This document shows, one piece after another, positions 44,643-53,784 of a DNA stretch of 64,000 bases. The stretch is from NCBI GenBank assembly GCA_021734325.1, contig JAIPJF010000001.1, forward strand, positions 24,232-88,231. The letters run 5' to 3'. Within the stretch, counting starts at the first letter, position 1; every line of letters starts with the position of its first letter. Origin of the DNA: Fidelibacterota bacterium. Lineage in GTDB: Bacteria; Fidelibacterota; UBA8477; JABMPR01. Made by a program: the position numbers and the translations under genes. The notes beneath the pieces were generated by a model, which did no database searches, was not told the origin of the DNA, and saw only the letters and a list, made by a program, of their open reading frames with translations.

Positions 44643-45929
44643 TTAAATCCACCCTCGATCTTTGGATGCTTGAACAACTCGCCCTATTGCAATGACATAG
44701 GCGGCATCCCGCATGTATAATTTCTTCTTTTTAGACAAGTCGCTCACGGCAATGTAGGAAGCTGTCATTTTGGAGTCCAACTTTCCAAGCACCTCATCTC
44801 GCGGCCAATAATAATTCATATTGCTCTGAACCTGTTCAAAATAACTGCAAGTGACACCACCGGCATTGGCCAATAAATCTGGAATTAACTGAATTCCCCG
44901 ATTCTTGATTATTTCATCTGCTCCTGGCTCAGTCGGTCCGTTTGCGCCTTCAGCTATTATTTTTACCTTCTCACTGATGCTATCGACATTTTCCTTGGTT
45001 ATCTGGTTTTCTAAAGCTGCTGGAATTAATATATCAACATCTTGTTTTAACCAATCATCACCTGATAGAACTTCGTAACCAAGATCCTGTGCTTTCTGTT
45101 TATCAATTCCACCAAATGAATTGGTAATACCACGTAGCTCCTGAAGGTTGATCCCATCTTTTCTCCTGAAGGAGTATGATTTTTGATCCTCCTGGTCCCA
45201 GCTCGATACGCAGACTGTTTTGCCACCTAATTGATGGTACAATTCGATAGCATACTGAGCGACATTACCAAATCCTTGAATACTGGCAGTAGTGTCCATT
45301 GGTCGGATGTCCAACTCTTTTAACATCTCACGCAGCGTAATGATCACTCCATACCCAGTGGCTTCCTTGCGCCCCAGGGACCCACCTATACCAACTGGTT
45401 TTCCGGTGATGAGACCTGGATAACGACCACCAAAGATGACCTCATATTCATCCAGCATCCAAAGCATATGCTGAGCATTTGTCATGACATCAGGTGCCGG
45501 AATATCTGTAACCGGTCCGATATTTCGAGCGATCTGCCGGACCCAACCACGGCATATTTGCTCTTGTTCATGTAAACTCAAATTGTGGGGGTCACAGATC
45601 ACGCCACCTTTGCTCCCACCAAGTGGAAGATCGACTGCAGCAGTTTTCCAGGTCATCCACATTGATAGAGCTCTAACGGTGTCAATGGTCTCCATCGGAT
45701 GAAAGCGAACACCTCCCTTGCCTGGACCACGAGCATCATTATGCTGGACTCTGAAACCTCTGAAGATCTTCATATCACCATCATCCATTCGAACAGGGAT
45801 GTTAAAGTGATACTCTCTCATCGGGGAGCGTAATAAGTCTTTTGAAGCCTGGTCCAACTCAAGCATTGAGGCTATTCTATCGAACTGTGATCGTGCCATT
45901 TCAAAGGCGTTGAATGATGAGGTGCTCAT
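44643..45929 (-). CDS. gdhA: Glutamate dehydrogenase
   Basis: 428 residues. Family motifs: FRVQHNDARGPGKGGVRFHP, PLGGSKGGVICDP with the catalytic Lys, PAPDVMTNAQHM, GSLGRKEATGYG and the NAD(P)-binding GFGNVAQYA. It interconverts glutamate and 2-oxoglutarate plus ammonia. The length and the GGS/GGV form are of the hexameric type. First of three genes, followed by the two PEP/pyruvate-binding-domain proteins. It could supply or consume the glutamate of the gamma-glutamyl pathway elsewhere in the window, but it is in a different operon. Confidence 0.93.
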   Translation of the reverse strand: MSTSSFNAFEMARSQFDRIASMLELDQASKDLLRSPMREYHFNIPVRMDDGDMKIFRGFRVQHNDARGPGKGGVRFHPMETIDTVRALSMWMTWKTAAVDLPLGGSKGGVICDPHNLSLHEQEQICRGWVRQIARNIGPVTDIPAPDVMTNAQHMLWMLDEYEVIFGGRYPGLITGKPVGIGGSLGRKEATGYGVIITLREMLKELDIRPMDTTASIQGFGNVAQYAIELYHQLGGKTVCVSSWDQEDQKSYSFRRKDGINLQELRGITNSFGGIDKQKAQDLGYEVLSGDDWLKQDVDILIPAALENQITKENVDSISEKVKIIAEGANGPTEPGADEIIKNRGIQLIPDLLANAGGVTCSYFEQVQSNMNYYWPRDEVLGKLDSKMTASYIAVSDLSKKKKLYMRDAAYVIAIGRVVQASKDRGWI

Positions 45930-46350
45930 GATAATCCTTTAATTAACTATAGTTTATTCCTTGACAAGCTTCATTGCCTGCTTCCACATTGTCAATTACC
46001 AACAGATTAGAATTAGCAAATTTCAGTCCATTTTAGCGAGGCTTAAAAAATATCTGCTAAAATGCTTCAATTATAATGAGTATGCTACAAGAACTGGTGA
46101 CCTCTGTCCAGTTATTTATGCTAATAATGCGAGTGCAAGTCGTGACACAATTACGCCACACTACTTCGTAAAACACTGTTATATTAAACTCTTACATAGA
46201 CTCACGACCCAGGGAGAGAAGGATAACATCCGGCTAAATCCTAATCCCTTTGTCTGCTGAATAGTCATTAATTCTCTTATTAGATAAATCATCTCATTTA
46301 CATTTCAACATCAAACCTGGACATCCCGATTTAATAGAGAACTGCATCAC
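45930..46350. other. Intergenic stretch, no feature seen
   Basis: About 420 AT-rich bases between the sulfate transporter operon and glutamate dehydrogenase, both on the minus strand. A 99-codon frame on the + strand has no ribosome site and a composition unlike a protein. It should hold the promoter of the dehydrogenase gene and the terminator of the sulfate operon; neither was clear by eye. Confidence 0.4.
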
Positions 46351-48240
46351 CTACTCCTGCATGGGCACAATGAGCAATGACTTATTAAGCTGTTTGATTA
46401 TGCGGGTTGTCATATCTTGCCACTGAATACGATGTTGAGCACGTGGTAAGGGAGCGCCTATGACAACCATATCGTACATCGCTTTGCCACCTTCTGCAAG
46501 GATCTCCTCTATCGGGATTCCCCTGAGAACCAGCGTTTGGCATGCCACTCCCAGGGCACCAAGAGATTGCATTGCCTGCTCAAGGTAGTGATAAGTTCGA
46601 CTCTCCTCCTGTGCATCAGTCGTGGGGTCAATAACACTCATTACTGTCACTGAGGCTCCAGTACGGAGTGCTAGACGGCTACCTACTTGAACATCAGTTT
46701 TTCCGGGCTCTCCGGCAGCTGTACAAATCAGGATTTGTTTGATGCTCGCACGCTGACCACTCACAATCATTACGGGGAGTGCAGCTTGTTCAAGAATAAC
46801 CCGCTGAACACTTTCCGACCCAATACTGTTTTCGGCATCACTCATTACTTGGTCCAACATTAAAATGTCATATGCCTGTGTCTGGACTTTCACTAAAATC
46901 TCGGTTGCTCTATCACCAGTCGATGCATGGGTAAATATTTGTGGGACTCGATCTTGCCACTGCCGTTTAATTTCAATCAAATTTAGCAATTGTCCCTCGA
47001 TATCTGCTTCCTGGGAAACTACTGAGAAGAGCGTAACAATTCCCCTGGCTCTTTGTCCCATCTGAAGCGCCAGCTTCAGGGCTGGCGAGGGCTGGCTGGC
47101 ATCAGTTGTGCAGGCCAGGAATTTAATCCCGGACGGCTCAAGGACATGAAAATCCCGAATCCCGACCCAAAGGTTATCCTCGAACCCCAATCTGCGTTCC
47201 TGCATGCTTGTGGTCTGTACGACTTCTATTCGGGTTTGGGCTTGTCCATAGCTCATAGCCGGGACTAGGGGACGGACACCTTGCAATTGATGAAGCTCCA
47301 AGATAAGACGCTGGATGGAACCATTGAAGATCTGCTTCACCACGCGACCTTGTCCGAGGACATGAACCCTCTCCGACTCCAAAAAGGGTGTGCGCTGGAT
47401 CAGCACTCTTTCTGGCCGGAAAAGTACTCGAACGGGTGAACCCTGTACATGTGCGGGTGCGTGTTCAGGCCAGGGAAGTTCCACCTCACCAAGGCGAATT
47501 CTGCCTCTATCCTCCTTTCCTACTAAAACATTGCCCCCTCCAATGAATGTTGCTACGATTTCAGTATTGGGTTTGTGGTAAAGCTGATCAGGTGAGCCTG
47601 TTTCAATCATCCCTCCATGATCCACCACACCGATCCGATCAGCAAGTTCAAATGCCTCCTCCTGGTCGTGGGTGACAAGAATAGTCGTCACTTTAAGCTG
47701 CTTTTGAATCGCCAGCAGACTTTGCCGGAGCACGGATCTAATCTTCAGATCCAAAGCTCCGAATGGTTCATCCAGGAGGAGTACTTTGGGCCTGTAAGCG
47801 AGGGCGCGGGCGACCGCAACACGTTGTTGTTGCCCACCTGATAGTTGATGGGGATAGCGATCGCCCAATCCTGTCAGTCCGATAACCTCCAGCAACTCCT
47901 TACTCCGTTCTCTTCTCTCATGTCGGGGAATCTTTCTCACCTGCAACCCGAATTCTACGTTCTCAAACACATTCAAATGTCTGAAAAGTGAATAATTTTG
48001 GAATACAAATCCAACATTCCGTTTTTGAGTTTTAAGAAAAGTAACATCACGGCCAGAAATCTCCACACTACCTGAATCTGGCTGTAATAATCCGGCAACA
48101 ATTCTTAAAATCGTACTTTTTCCACTTCCACTGCTGCCCAGGAGAACGAACAATTCGCCATCCTCAATTTCCAGGGAAACATTGTTTACAACCATATTAT
48201 TTCCAAAGTGTTTGTACAATCCCTTCAGGACGATTGACAT
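46351..48240 (-). CDS. cysA: Sulfate ABC transporter ATPase fused to two UspA-like domains
   Basis: 629 residues from the ATG at 48240, one base after the permease stop. ABC domain to about 240: GSSGSGKST (Walker A), LSGGQQQRVAVARAL (signature), LLLDEPFGALD (Walker B). A CysA/TOBE-like domain follows to about 345. Then come two UspA-type alpha/beta domains, about 360-490 and 490-629: IKFLACTTDASQPSPALKLAL and IKQILICTAAGEPGKTDVQVGSRLA open them, and VVIGAPLPR replaces the usual ATP-binding GxxG loop. UspA domains sense nucleotides or stress. Typical CysA is ~350 residues, so the C-terminal half is extra. Last gene of the sulfate operon. Confidence 0.85.
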   Translation of the reverse strand: MSIVLKGLYKHFGNNMVVNNVSLEIEDGELFVLLGSSGSGKSTILRIVAGLLQPDSGSVEISGRDVTFLKTQKRNVGFVFQNYSLFRHLNVFENVEFGLQVRKIPRHERRERSKELLEVIGLTGLGDRYPHQLSGGQQQRVAVARALAYRPKVLLLDEPFGALDLKIRSVLRQSLLAIQKQLKVTTILVTHDQEEAFELADRIGVVDHGGMIETGSPDQLYHKPNTEIVATFIGGGNVLVGKEDRGRIRLGEVELPWPEHAPAHVQGSPVRVLFRPERVLIQRTPFLESERVHVLGQGRVVKQIFNGSIQRLILELHQLQGVRPLVPAMSYGQAQTRIEVVQTTSMQERRLGFEDNLWVGIRDFHVLEPSGIKFLACTTDASQPSPALKLALQMGQRARGIVTLFSVVSQEADIEGQLLNLIEIKRQWQDRVPQIFTHASTGDRATEILVKVQTQAYDILMLDQVMSDAENSIGSESVQRVILEQAALPVMIVSGQRASIKQILICTAAGEPGKTDVQVGSRLALRTGASVTVMSVIDPTTDAQEESRTYHYLEQAMQSLGALGVACQTLVLRGIPIEEILAEGGKAMYDMVVIGAPLPRAQHRIQWQDMTTRIIKQLNKSLLIVPMQE

Positions 48241-48241
48241 A

Positions 48242-49060
48242 TCAAATATTCCTTTTTCGTTTTGCTGACATTTCAATCCCAATCAGAATCGCAAAGGCGA
48301 TTACTGCAATGACCATGGAAGCGCTAAAGGCTGCTGTGTAGTTGAAATCGGTAAATTCTTGGTGGATAAAAAGAGTTGCTGTTTGTGTCTTATTAATGAT
48401 ACTGCCACTGACGACCAGCACGGCTCCGAATTCACCGAGGGAACGTGCTGTGACGAGTGTGACCCCGTAAATGACACCCCATTTGATGGACGGAAGCGTA
48501 ACCCACCAGAAGGTCTGCCACTGTGAAGCCCCCAGAACCATTGCTGCTTCCTCGCCCTGTAACCCGACCTGCCTGTATATGGGAAGGACCTCCTTCGCCA
48601 CGAATGGAAGGGTAACAAAAATTGTGACAATCACTATTCCTGGTACCGAATAGACAACCTTCAGCCCCAATTCCTCCAGCCCGCTGCCTACCCAACCATA
48701 TGGGCCGAATAGAATCACAATCATAAATCCTGCAACGACCGGAGATACAGCAAAAGGTAGATCAATCAAGCCTTCGATGAATAGTTTTCCCTTGAAGTGC
48801 TGGCTGACAATAACTTTTGCAATGAGAATTCCCATCAGCGTGTTAACCAAAACAGTAATGATGGTAACCTTGGCCGTAAGGACAAATGCGTGGCCAGCCG
48901 ATTCTGTAAGCAGCGCCTCCAGAATCGTTGCAAATCGGAATCCGAGCAGTTTTTGGATGAGACCACCTACTGGGACCAATATCAAGACTGCGAACCAAGC
49001 TATCGCAACCATAATTAATATCCATTGCCCAAGACCTTGTTTTTTATGAAGGGTCAGCAT
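48242..49060 (-). CDS. cysW: Sulfate ABC transporter permease CysW-like
   Basis: 272 residues with six membrane helices and the inner-membrane ABC permease motif EEAAMVLGASQWQTFWWVTLPSIKWG (EAA loop). ARSLGEFGAVLVVSG is typical of CysT/CysW/ModB. It pairs with the next permease in one heterodimer. Its start overlaps the end of the upstream permease at 49060. Confidence 0.9.
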   Translation of the reverse strand: MLTLHKKQGLGQWILIMVAIAWFAVLILVPVGGLIQKLLGFRFATILEALLTESAGHAFVLTAKVTIITVLVNTLMGILIAKVIVSQHFKGKLFIEGLIDLPFAVSPVVAGFMIVILFGPYGWVGSGLEELGLKVVYSVPGIVIVTIFVTLPFVAKEVLPIYRQVGLQGEEAAMVLGASQWQTFWWVTLPSIKWGVIYGVTLVTARSLGEFGAVLVVSGSIINKTQTATLFIHQEFTDFNYTAAFSASMVIAVIAFAILIGIEMSAKRKRNI

Positions 49061-49878
49061 TAGTGGGCACTCCCCTCATGCCTGTTCCATCGCTGTAGAA
49101 AATTGAGAGCCAATAATACCATGAATGAAATCAGTAACAGTACAACTGATAGACCCATGGCACCCTGCGGATTATTGCTTTCCAGTTCCCCGTAGATGTA
49201 CACCGATGCCACCTGTGACTTTAGCGGAATATTTCCTGCCACGACCACAATGGACCCGAACTCACCCATGGCGCGACTGAAGGAGAGAGCTGCCCCGGTC
49301 AAGATTGCAGGCATGAGAGTTGGCAGAGTTACCCTGAAAAATATTCGCAGGCGCGAGGCACCCATGGTGCGGGCAGCATCCTCCGTGTCTAGATTCATGT
49401 CCATCAATAAGGGCTGAACCGATCGTACGACAAAGGGGTATGTGACAAATAATAGGGCCAAAATAATTCCAGCCTTATCGAAAATTATGTCAATACCAAA
49501 TCCACTTAACAATGTCCCAAGCGTGCTGTTTGGCCCGTACAGGATAACGAGCAAGATACCCGTGACAACAGTGGGGATAGCAAAAGGCAAATCAATTAAC
49601 GCATTCATGATTTTCTTCCCTGGGAATTCATAACGAACCAGAACGTAGGCGGTGAGTGTCCCCATAACGACATTGATATTCACCATAATCAGCGCTGTCT
49701 GGAGCGTTAGTCTCAGAGCGAATAAAGCCTGTACTGAAGTGATATTGGACCATAATGACGCGATGCCATGTTGAAAGGAAGCGACAGTGATGGCAGCGAT
49801 TGGCAATAATATTAATATGCCCAAGTACAGAAACATTAGACTTCGTTGAAGCAAGTCCTCAAGACGCTCACCTCTCAT
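49060..49878 (-). CDS. cysT: Sulfate ABC transporter permease CysT/CysU-like
   Basis: 272 residues from the ATG at 49878; a longer reading would overlap the binding-protein gene by 50 bases. Six helices, EAA loop EDAARTMGASRLRIFFRVTLPTLMPA and FSRAMGEFGSIVVVAGNIP, the CysT hallmark. It forms the channel with CysW. One base separates it from the stop of the binding-protein gene. Confidence 0.9.
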   Translation of the reverse strand: MRGERLEDLLQRSLMFLYLGILILLPIAAITVASFQHGIASLWSNITSVQALFALRLTLQTALIMVNINVVMGTLTAYVLVRYEFPGKKIMNALIDLPFAIPTVVTGILLVILYGPNSTLGTLLSGFGIDIIFDKAGIILALLFVTYPFVVRSVQPLLMDMNLDTEDAARTMGASRLRIFFRVTLPTLMPAILTGAALSFSRAMGEFGSIVVVAGNIPLKSQVASVYIYGELESNNPQGAMGLSVVLLLISFMVLLALNFLQRWNRHEGSAH

Positions 49879-49879
49879 T

Positions 49880-50929
49880 CTAGTCCCCTGCCAATTCTTC
49901 GACGATTGTTGGCCAGACACCATTCTGACCATACAGGTCGGCTTCTACCTGACTCCATCCGCCCAAATACTCAATATCGAACAGGGCTTTTGGCAGGGGG
50001 TATATGTCAATGAATTCATCCGCCACTGTTTCATCCACAGGTCGAAACCCATATCGAGCAAACGAGCGTTGCGCTGTCTGGCTTTTTACAAACGCCACAA
50101 ACGCTTCAGCAACTGCACGATTGCCGTGCTTCTCAACATTTTTATCGACGACAGCAATGGGGTTTTCGATCAAAATGGTTGCATCAGGGATGATAAATGG
50201 CATTGGCTTTCCCTGCATCTGCCGTAACAGTACTTCATTTTCATAGGTGAGTAGTATATCGCCAATTCCATTCTCAAACGTGGTGACTGAAGCCCTCCCT
50301 GATTTATCCATGACCTGAACCCGCGCCTGAATTTGCTTCAACAGATTTTTTGCGTAATCGGGATTCGGTTTTCCTTCTCTTAGTTCGGACAATTTCAGAC
50401 CTGATCCATAAATGGCGTTGACTACCCACTTGGCACCACCAGATGTTTTGGGGCTGGGATAGATGACATTCAAGCTCTTTTTCGTCAGATCCTCCCAACC
50501 TGTGATTTGATGGGGGTTTCCCGGACGGAAGGCGATGACCACCAGTGAACGTGTTACAAATCCGCGATACTGCTTAGCATGCCAATCATGGGTGATTAAT
50601 CCTCCGTTGACCAATCTCTGGACATCGTGTTCGAGGGAGAGGGCAGCGATATCAGCATCAAAACCCCCTGCGATCGCCCGCGATTGGGCGCCGGAGGCTA
50701 TGTAGGATTCGTTGAACTCGATAATTTGACCGGTTTTCTCTTGCCAGTACTTTTGAAAGGCAGGGATGATTTCCTTCTGGTAAACCTCTTTGGGTACAGT
50801 ATACGCACCCAAGGTTAAAGTGACTGCCTCCCCTGTTTTGGCTTTTTCTGTGCCACAACCGATTAGCAGTAAAACAACTGGCAATAGCCGGCAGCTACGC
50901 AGCCAAATAAATGATTGATTGTACTTCAT
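49880..50929 (-). CDS. sbp: Sulfate-binding lipoprotein (Sbp/CysP)
   Basis: 349 residues. Lipoprotein signal ends LLLIGCGTEK. Sbp motifs: LTLGAYTVPKEVY, SGAQSRAIAGGFDADI, NVIYPSPKTSGGAKW and MDKSGRASVTTFENGIGDILLTYENE. It delivers sulfate or thiosulfate to the CysTWA transporter. A lipid anchor replaces the soluble form seen in enteric bacteria. Confidence 0.92.
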   Translation of the reverse strand: MKYNQSFIWLRSCRLLPVVLLLIGCGTEKAKTGEAVTLTLGAYTVPKEVYQKEIIPAFQKYWQEKTGQIIEFNESYIASGAQSRAIAGGFDADIAALSLEHDVQRLVNGGLITHDWHAKQYRGFVTRSLVVIAFRPGNPHQITGWEDLTKKSLNVIYPSPKTSGGAKWVVNAIYGSGLKLSELREGKPNPDYAKNLLKQIQARVQVMDKSGRASVTTFENGIGDILLTYENEVLLRQMQGKPMPFIIPDATILIENPIAVVDKNVEKHGNRAVAEAFVAFVKSQTAQRSFARYGFRPVDETVADEFIDIYPLPKALFDIEYLGGWSQVEADLYGQNGVWPTIVEELAGD

Positions 50930-50948
50930 GCTAGATCCTCCTTTTATC

Positions 50949-51599
50949 TTAGAAAGTATACTTCAGGGTTGTTCCCAGAACATTTGTGTTATTCCAGGTA
51001 TCGCTCTTTAAACTGCTTTCCAGAATGTATTGCAGGGAGCATTTAACTGATTTCAGCAGTGTCAGATCCAGACCTGCGTACACTCTGTTTTTATTAATCT
51101 CTCTGGCTTCAAAGTCATAGAAGAACTCATTTGCAAAAAATGGTTGAGTACTCATCACCCTGAGTTTTGGCAAGTTAAAGGTTAATTTGTTGCGATAGCG
51201 GTAAGCAGTATTCTTTCCCCTGATGCGGCTTTCCATTCGATTCCTATCGCTTCCTACCATACTGATCATTTTCCATTTAAGCGTAAGATCCAGTTGCGGT
51301 CGTTGTTCGGTAATCCAATCGATCCCTGGCAGGGATTGAATATGGCGATAGGATGGACTCAGGGTGCACCAGCTGTTCACCCTCCAATTCAGCATGAATT
51401 CCAGGTGTGAGTAATAATGATCCGTAAAATTATCCTTGAAACGGAATTCTGGTGATACTCTATAATCCAGCCGGTCGTTGATTGTCCCCCTGGCTTCAAA
51501 ATGGCTCCAGTATTCCCAATCATTTGCCACCAGCACTTTTCCTGATGCTAGAATCATAATAAAGAAGATTAAAAACTTAGTTTGCTTGTGAAATATCAT
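50949..51599 (-). CDS. DUF2490-type outer-membrane protein
   Basis: 216 residues. Signal peptide ends VLVANDW. The mature part opens WEYWSHFEARGTINDRLDYRVSPEFRF, with beta-barrel alternation and a terminal aromatic (KYTF), fitting the DUF2490 family of outer-membrane proteins. Placed just before the sulfate-binding gene (19 bases) in the sulfate operon, it might be a porin-like partner for sulfate entry; this is inferred from context. Confidence 0.7.
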   Translation of the reverse strand: MIFHKQTKFLIFFIMILASGKVLVANDWEYWSHFEARGTINDRLDYRVSPEFRFKDNFTDHYYSHLEFMLNWRVNSWCTLSPSYRHIQSLPGIDWITEQRPQLDLTLKWKMISMVGSDRNRMESRIRGKNTAYRYRNKLTFNLPKLRVMSTQPFFANEFFYDFEAREINKNRVYAGLDLTLLKSVKCSLQYILESSLKSDTWNNTNVLGTTLKYTF

Positions 51600-51627
51600 G
51601 GCAAGGTACCCCCCTAATTTATTTCTT

Positions 51628-51744
51628 TCAGCCTAGACTGGATTCATTGTCCAGATAATGCTTTAATGGCCACAATGTCGGTTTAACTGGTCTCTGCATA
51701 GGATCATTTTGTAATGTGATCCCAGGTATTGTCTGTTTACTCAT
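51628..51744 (-). CDS. 38-residue small protein behind the leader RNA
   Basis: ATG at 51744 is preceded by AAAAGGAG at a short distance, one of the best ribosome sites in the window. The product is polar and Pro-rich (TIPGITLQNDPMQRPVKPT) with no membrane helix. It opens the sulfate operon, 28 bases before the DUF2490 gene. Not recognised; it may be a real small protein or serve translational coupling. The same frame continues upstream through the leader to an ATG at 51888. Confidence 0.5.
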   Translation of the reverse strand: MSKQTIPGITLQNDPMQRPVKPTLWPLKHYLDNESSLG

Positions 51745-51773
51745 AATTCTCCTTTTGAAAAATGCCTGTACTA

Positions 51774-51810
51774 TAAAAAAAACAGGACAGCGAGTATGTC
51801 TGCTGCCCTG
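51774..51810 (-). terminator. Intrinsic terminator inside the sulfate operon leader
   Basis: CAGGGCAGC and GCTGTCCTG pair (one G-U) around ten bases and are followed by a run of eight T on the minus strand. It lies upstream of the first gene and downstream of a structured region, the layout of a transcription attenuator. Confidence 0.8.
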
Positions 51811-51899
51811 ATGCTTGGCTGCTGCTGTTCCTTCGAATGCCGACGGGGTTAGCTGACGGGTTAGAGCTGGAAGGTGCTCTTCTCGCATGAGCGAGATTC
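51811..51899 (-). ncRNA. Structured 5' leader, riboswitch or attenuator candidate
   Basis: In the minus-strand transcript: hairpin CTCGC-TCAT-GCGAG (51882-51895), hairpin AGAGC-ACCTTCCA-GCTCT (51863-51880), a tandem CTAACCCGTC/CTAACCCCGTC segment (51844-51866) and GAAGG (51834-51830), which can pair with CCTTC in the second loop as a pseudoknot. The terminator at 51774-51810 follows. It precedes sulfate uptake genes, so a sulfur-related ligand is likely. It does not look like SAM-I, TPP, cobalamin or c-di-GMP leaders as I know them. An alternative is a leader peptide starting at the ATG at 51888. Confidence 0.6.
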
Positions 51900-52335
51900 A
51901 CCCCAAAATTTGGTTCCCCCGCTCAATCCGAATTGATTGATTAGGCGACAGACATTCTTTTATTGGTATGTACTGGCCAGTCACATTTCTGTGCTTTCCA
52001 GTTATTTAGATTGGGTTACTCCGATATTCCTCCCCCCACAAAACACTCTCCTGTCAGAGAGTGCATCGATAGTTTCATTTAGCAGTGTACTTAATTGACT
52101 ATCACATGTAAAATATATCGCAGATAAGAAGTCAATCCAATGTATTTCACTAATACTAACTATTATTTTTATGCATATAATGCTATTGCCATATGAATCA
52201 ATTAAAAAAAATACAGCCTAATTAAAACGAAGTGTCTGTATGTAAACCTGGGATCGAGTTTACTCCCATTCATATCCAATTTCTTCGAGGGAGCAGGCTA
52301 CTACTGATAGATCATAAGTCCTCAGTGTGAACTGA
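51900..52335. other. Intergenic AT-rich stretch with one hairpin
   Basis: No gene seen. It should carry the promoter of the sulfate operon close to 51900-52000. A perfect 7-bp hairpin CACTCTC/GAGAGTG at 52044-52063 followed by TTTTG on the minus strand could end the hydrolase operon to its right. The remaining 270 bases are AT-rich with nothing recognisable. Confidence 0.45.
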
Positions 52336-53760
52336 CTATAAGTTCATCACCTTTATCAGGAAGCTTTCCAGTGGAGGATTAGTATCAAAATTTCCTCCAG
52401 TTACCACGATCACAGCATTCTTCTGAGGGATGACATAGATCCTCTGACCACCTGCACCCTGAGCCACAGGGAAAAAACCATTCAGGCCCATACTCCGTCC
52501 ATCAATCAGCCACCAAAAATATCCATAACTATAGGGCTCACTCACTTTGACCTTTGGGCTGGTTGAGAGCTCTATCCACTGTTCAGATATCAGTTGACGG
52601 TCATTCCATCTTCCTTTGTTCAGAACGAGTATGCCTATTTTCAACATCTCCCGGGGAGTCAATGCCAAACCCGAACTCACATTATACTGTGCACCAGCTC
52701 GCTTCTCCCATACATAGGCATCGATACCTATGGGTGTGAATAATTCGTGTTCGGCAAAAGAGCTGATCGTTTCATCCATATTTTCTGACACCAGGAATGC
52801 CAGCAGTTCGGGATACATATCCTCATACCGAAACGTTCCAATCAATGAATCAGCGGGCACCTGATCAAGGAACTTTTCTATCCATGCACCCTCCCCGTCC
52901 AGACGGAAATTCGGTTCTGGCAGCCCGGCAGTCATGCTCATCAGATCGCTTAGTCGTATACTCCCTGCTCCAGGAGTCTCCATTCCCGATGGCAGAAGGT
53001 CCGCCACTGTGCGATCAATATTGAGCTTGTCCTGTTTCTCCATGAGCATTCCCATGACGAGGGAGAACACACTTTTCGTCACTGAATGGGTGCGGTGGAG
53101 TGTCGTGTGGTCATAATCATAGAAATAGTCTTCAGCCACCAACTTTCCCTTTTCATAAATCAGAACCGAATGAATCTCCCCAAGTTCCCGACTTAAAACA
53201 GCTTGGATCAAATCCAGATATGCGTCCTCATCAAGTCCATTTTCATTCAGTGTAGCAGTTAAGATGCCATCATCCAATTGTGCGGGTTGTTCATATCGAT
53301 AGGCTGTGTTTCGGTGCTCTGCAGGGAAGAACCCTGTGATCTTGGTCGTATCAATTCTTACGAGTTCAACCTCATGAGTCGAGCCATCACGATAGTGCAA
53401 TGCACCAATGAATCCGTGTCGATCTGTATCGTACTTTCCCTTATAAGTAACACCATGTTCGGGGTTTGTCACCAGTTCGAGCTTTGAACCCTTCAGTTTC
53501 ACCTTGCCTGCTTTGGTCGCCTGATAAAGCAGGTCATTTTTTGTTGTTTTGGTGTAGGCGGCCAGAGTCCCGTCTTGAGCCTTTTCAATGAGGAATACCG
53601 CTTTCCAATCGCCTGAAAAAACCATTTCCCAATAACCCTGGACATCCAACGCTTCTGCCTTATCAATATTCAAAGTATTGGCACAGGCCAATAGACCTAG
53701 AAGCATAAATAATAGTAAATAAACTCGCAGCAACTTTGATCTAAATTTCATCAACTTCAC
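52336..53760 (-). CDS. Serine beta-lactamase-like lipoprotein hydrolase (copy B)
   Basis: 474 residues. Lipobox Cys26 (LLGLLACAN). Residues ~40-140 form a small beta domain; then a class C beta-lactamase/penicillin-binding fold with the catalytic SXXK as SVTK (226-229), preceded by the YSXN-like region and with GYFWWLIDG and AQGAGGQRIYV later. The family hydrolyses esters, amides or peptides and is often misnamed. It has the same domain plan as the copy at 57675-59111, so the two are paralogues within one operon. Last gene of the PadR-controlled operon. Confidence 0.8.
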   Translation of the reverse strand: MKLMKFRSKLLRVYLLLFMLLGLLACANTLNIDKAEALDVQGYWEMVFSGDWKAVFLIEKAQDGTLAAYTKTTKNDLLYQATKAGKVKLKGSKLELVTNPEHGVTYKGKYDTDRHGFIGALHYRDGSTHEVELVRIDTTKITGFFPAEHRNTAYRYEQPAQLDDGILTATLNENGLDEDAYLDLIQAVLSRELGEIHSVLIYEKGKLVAEDYFYDYDHTTLHRTHSVTKSVFSLVMGMLMEKQDKLNIDRTVADLLPSGMETPGAGSIRLSDLMSMTAGLPEPNFRLDGEGAWIEKFLDQVPADSLIGTFRYEDMYPELLAFLVSENMDETISSFAEHELFTPIGIDAYVWEKRAGAQYNVSSGLALTPREMLKIGILVLNKGRWNDRQLISEQWIELSTSPKVKVSEPYSYGYFWWLIDGRSMGLNGFFPVAQGAGGQRIYVIPQKNAVIVVTGGNFDTNPPLESFLIKVMNL

Positions 53761-53784
53761 CTCTTCTAGCTTTCATAAATCAAT

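Noticed and set aside
45961..46260. 99-codon frame on the + strand upstream of glutamate dehydrogenase
   Set aside because: Composition unlike a real protein and no ribosome site; sits in what should be a promoter region.
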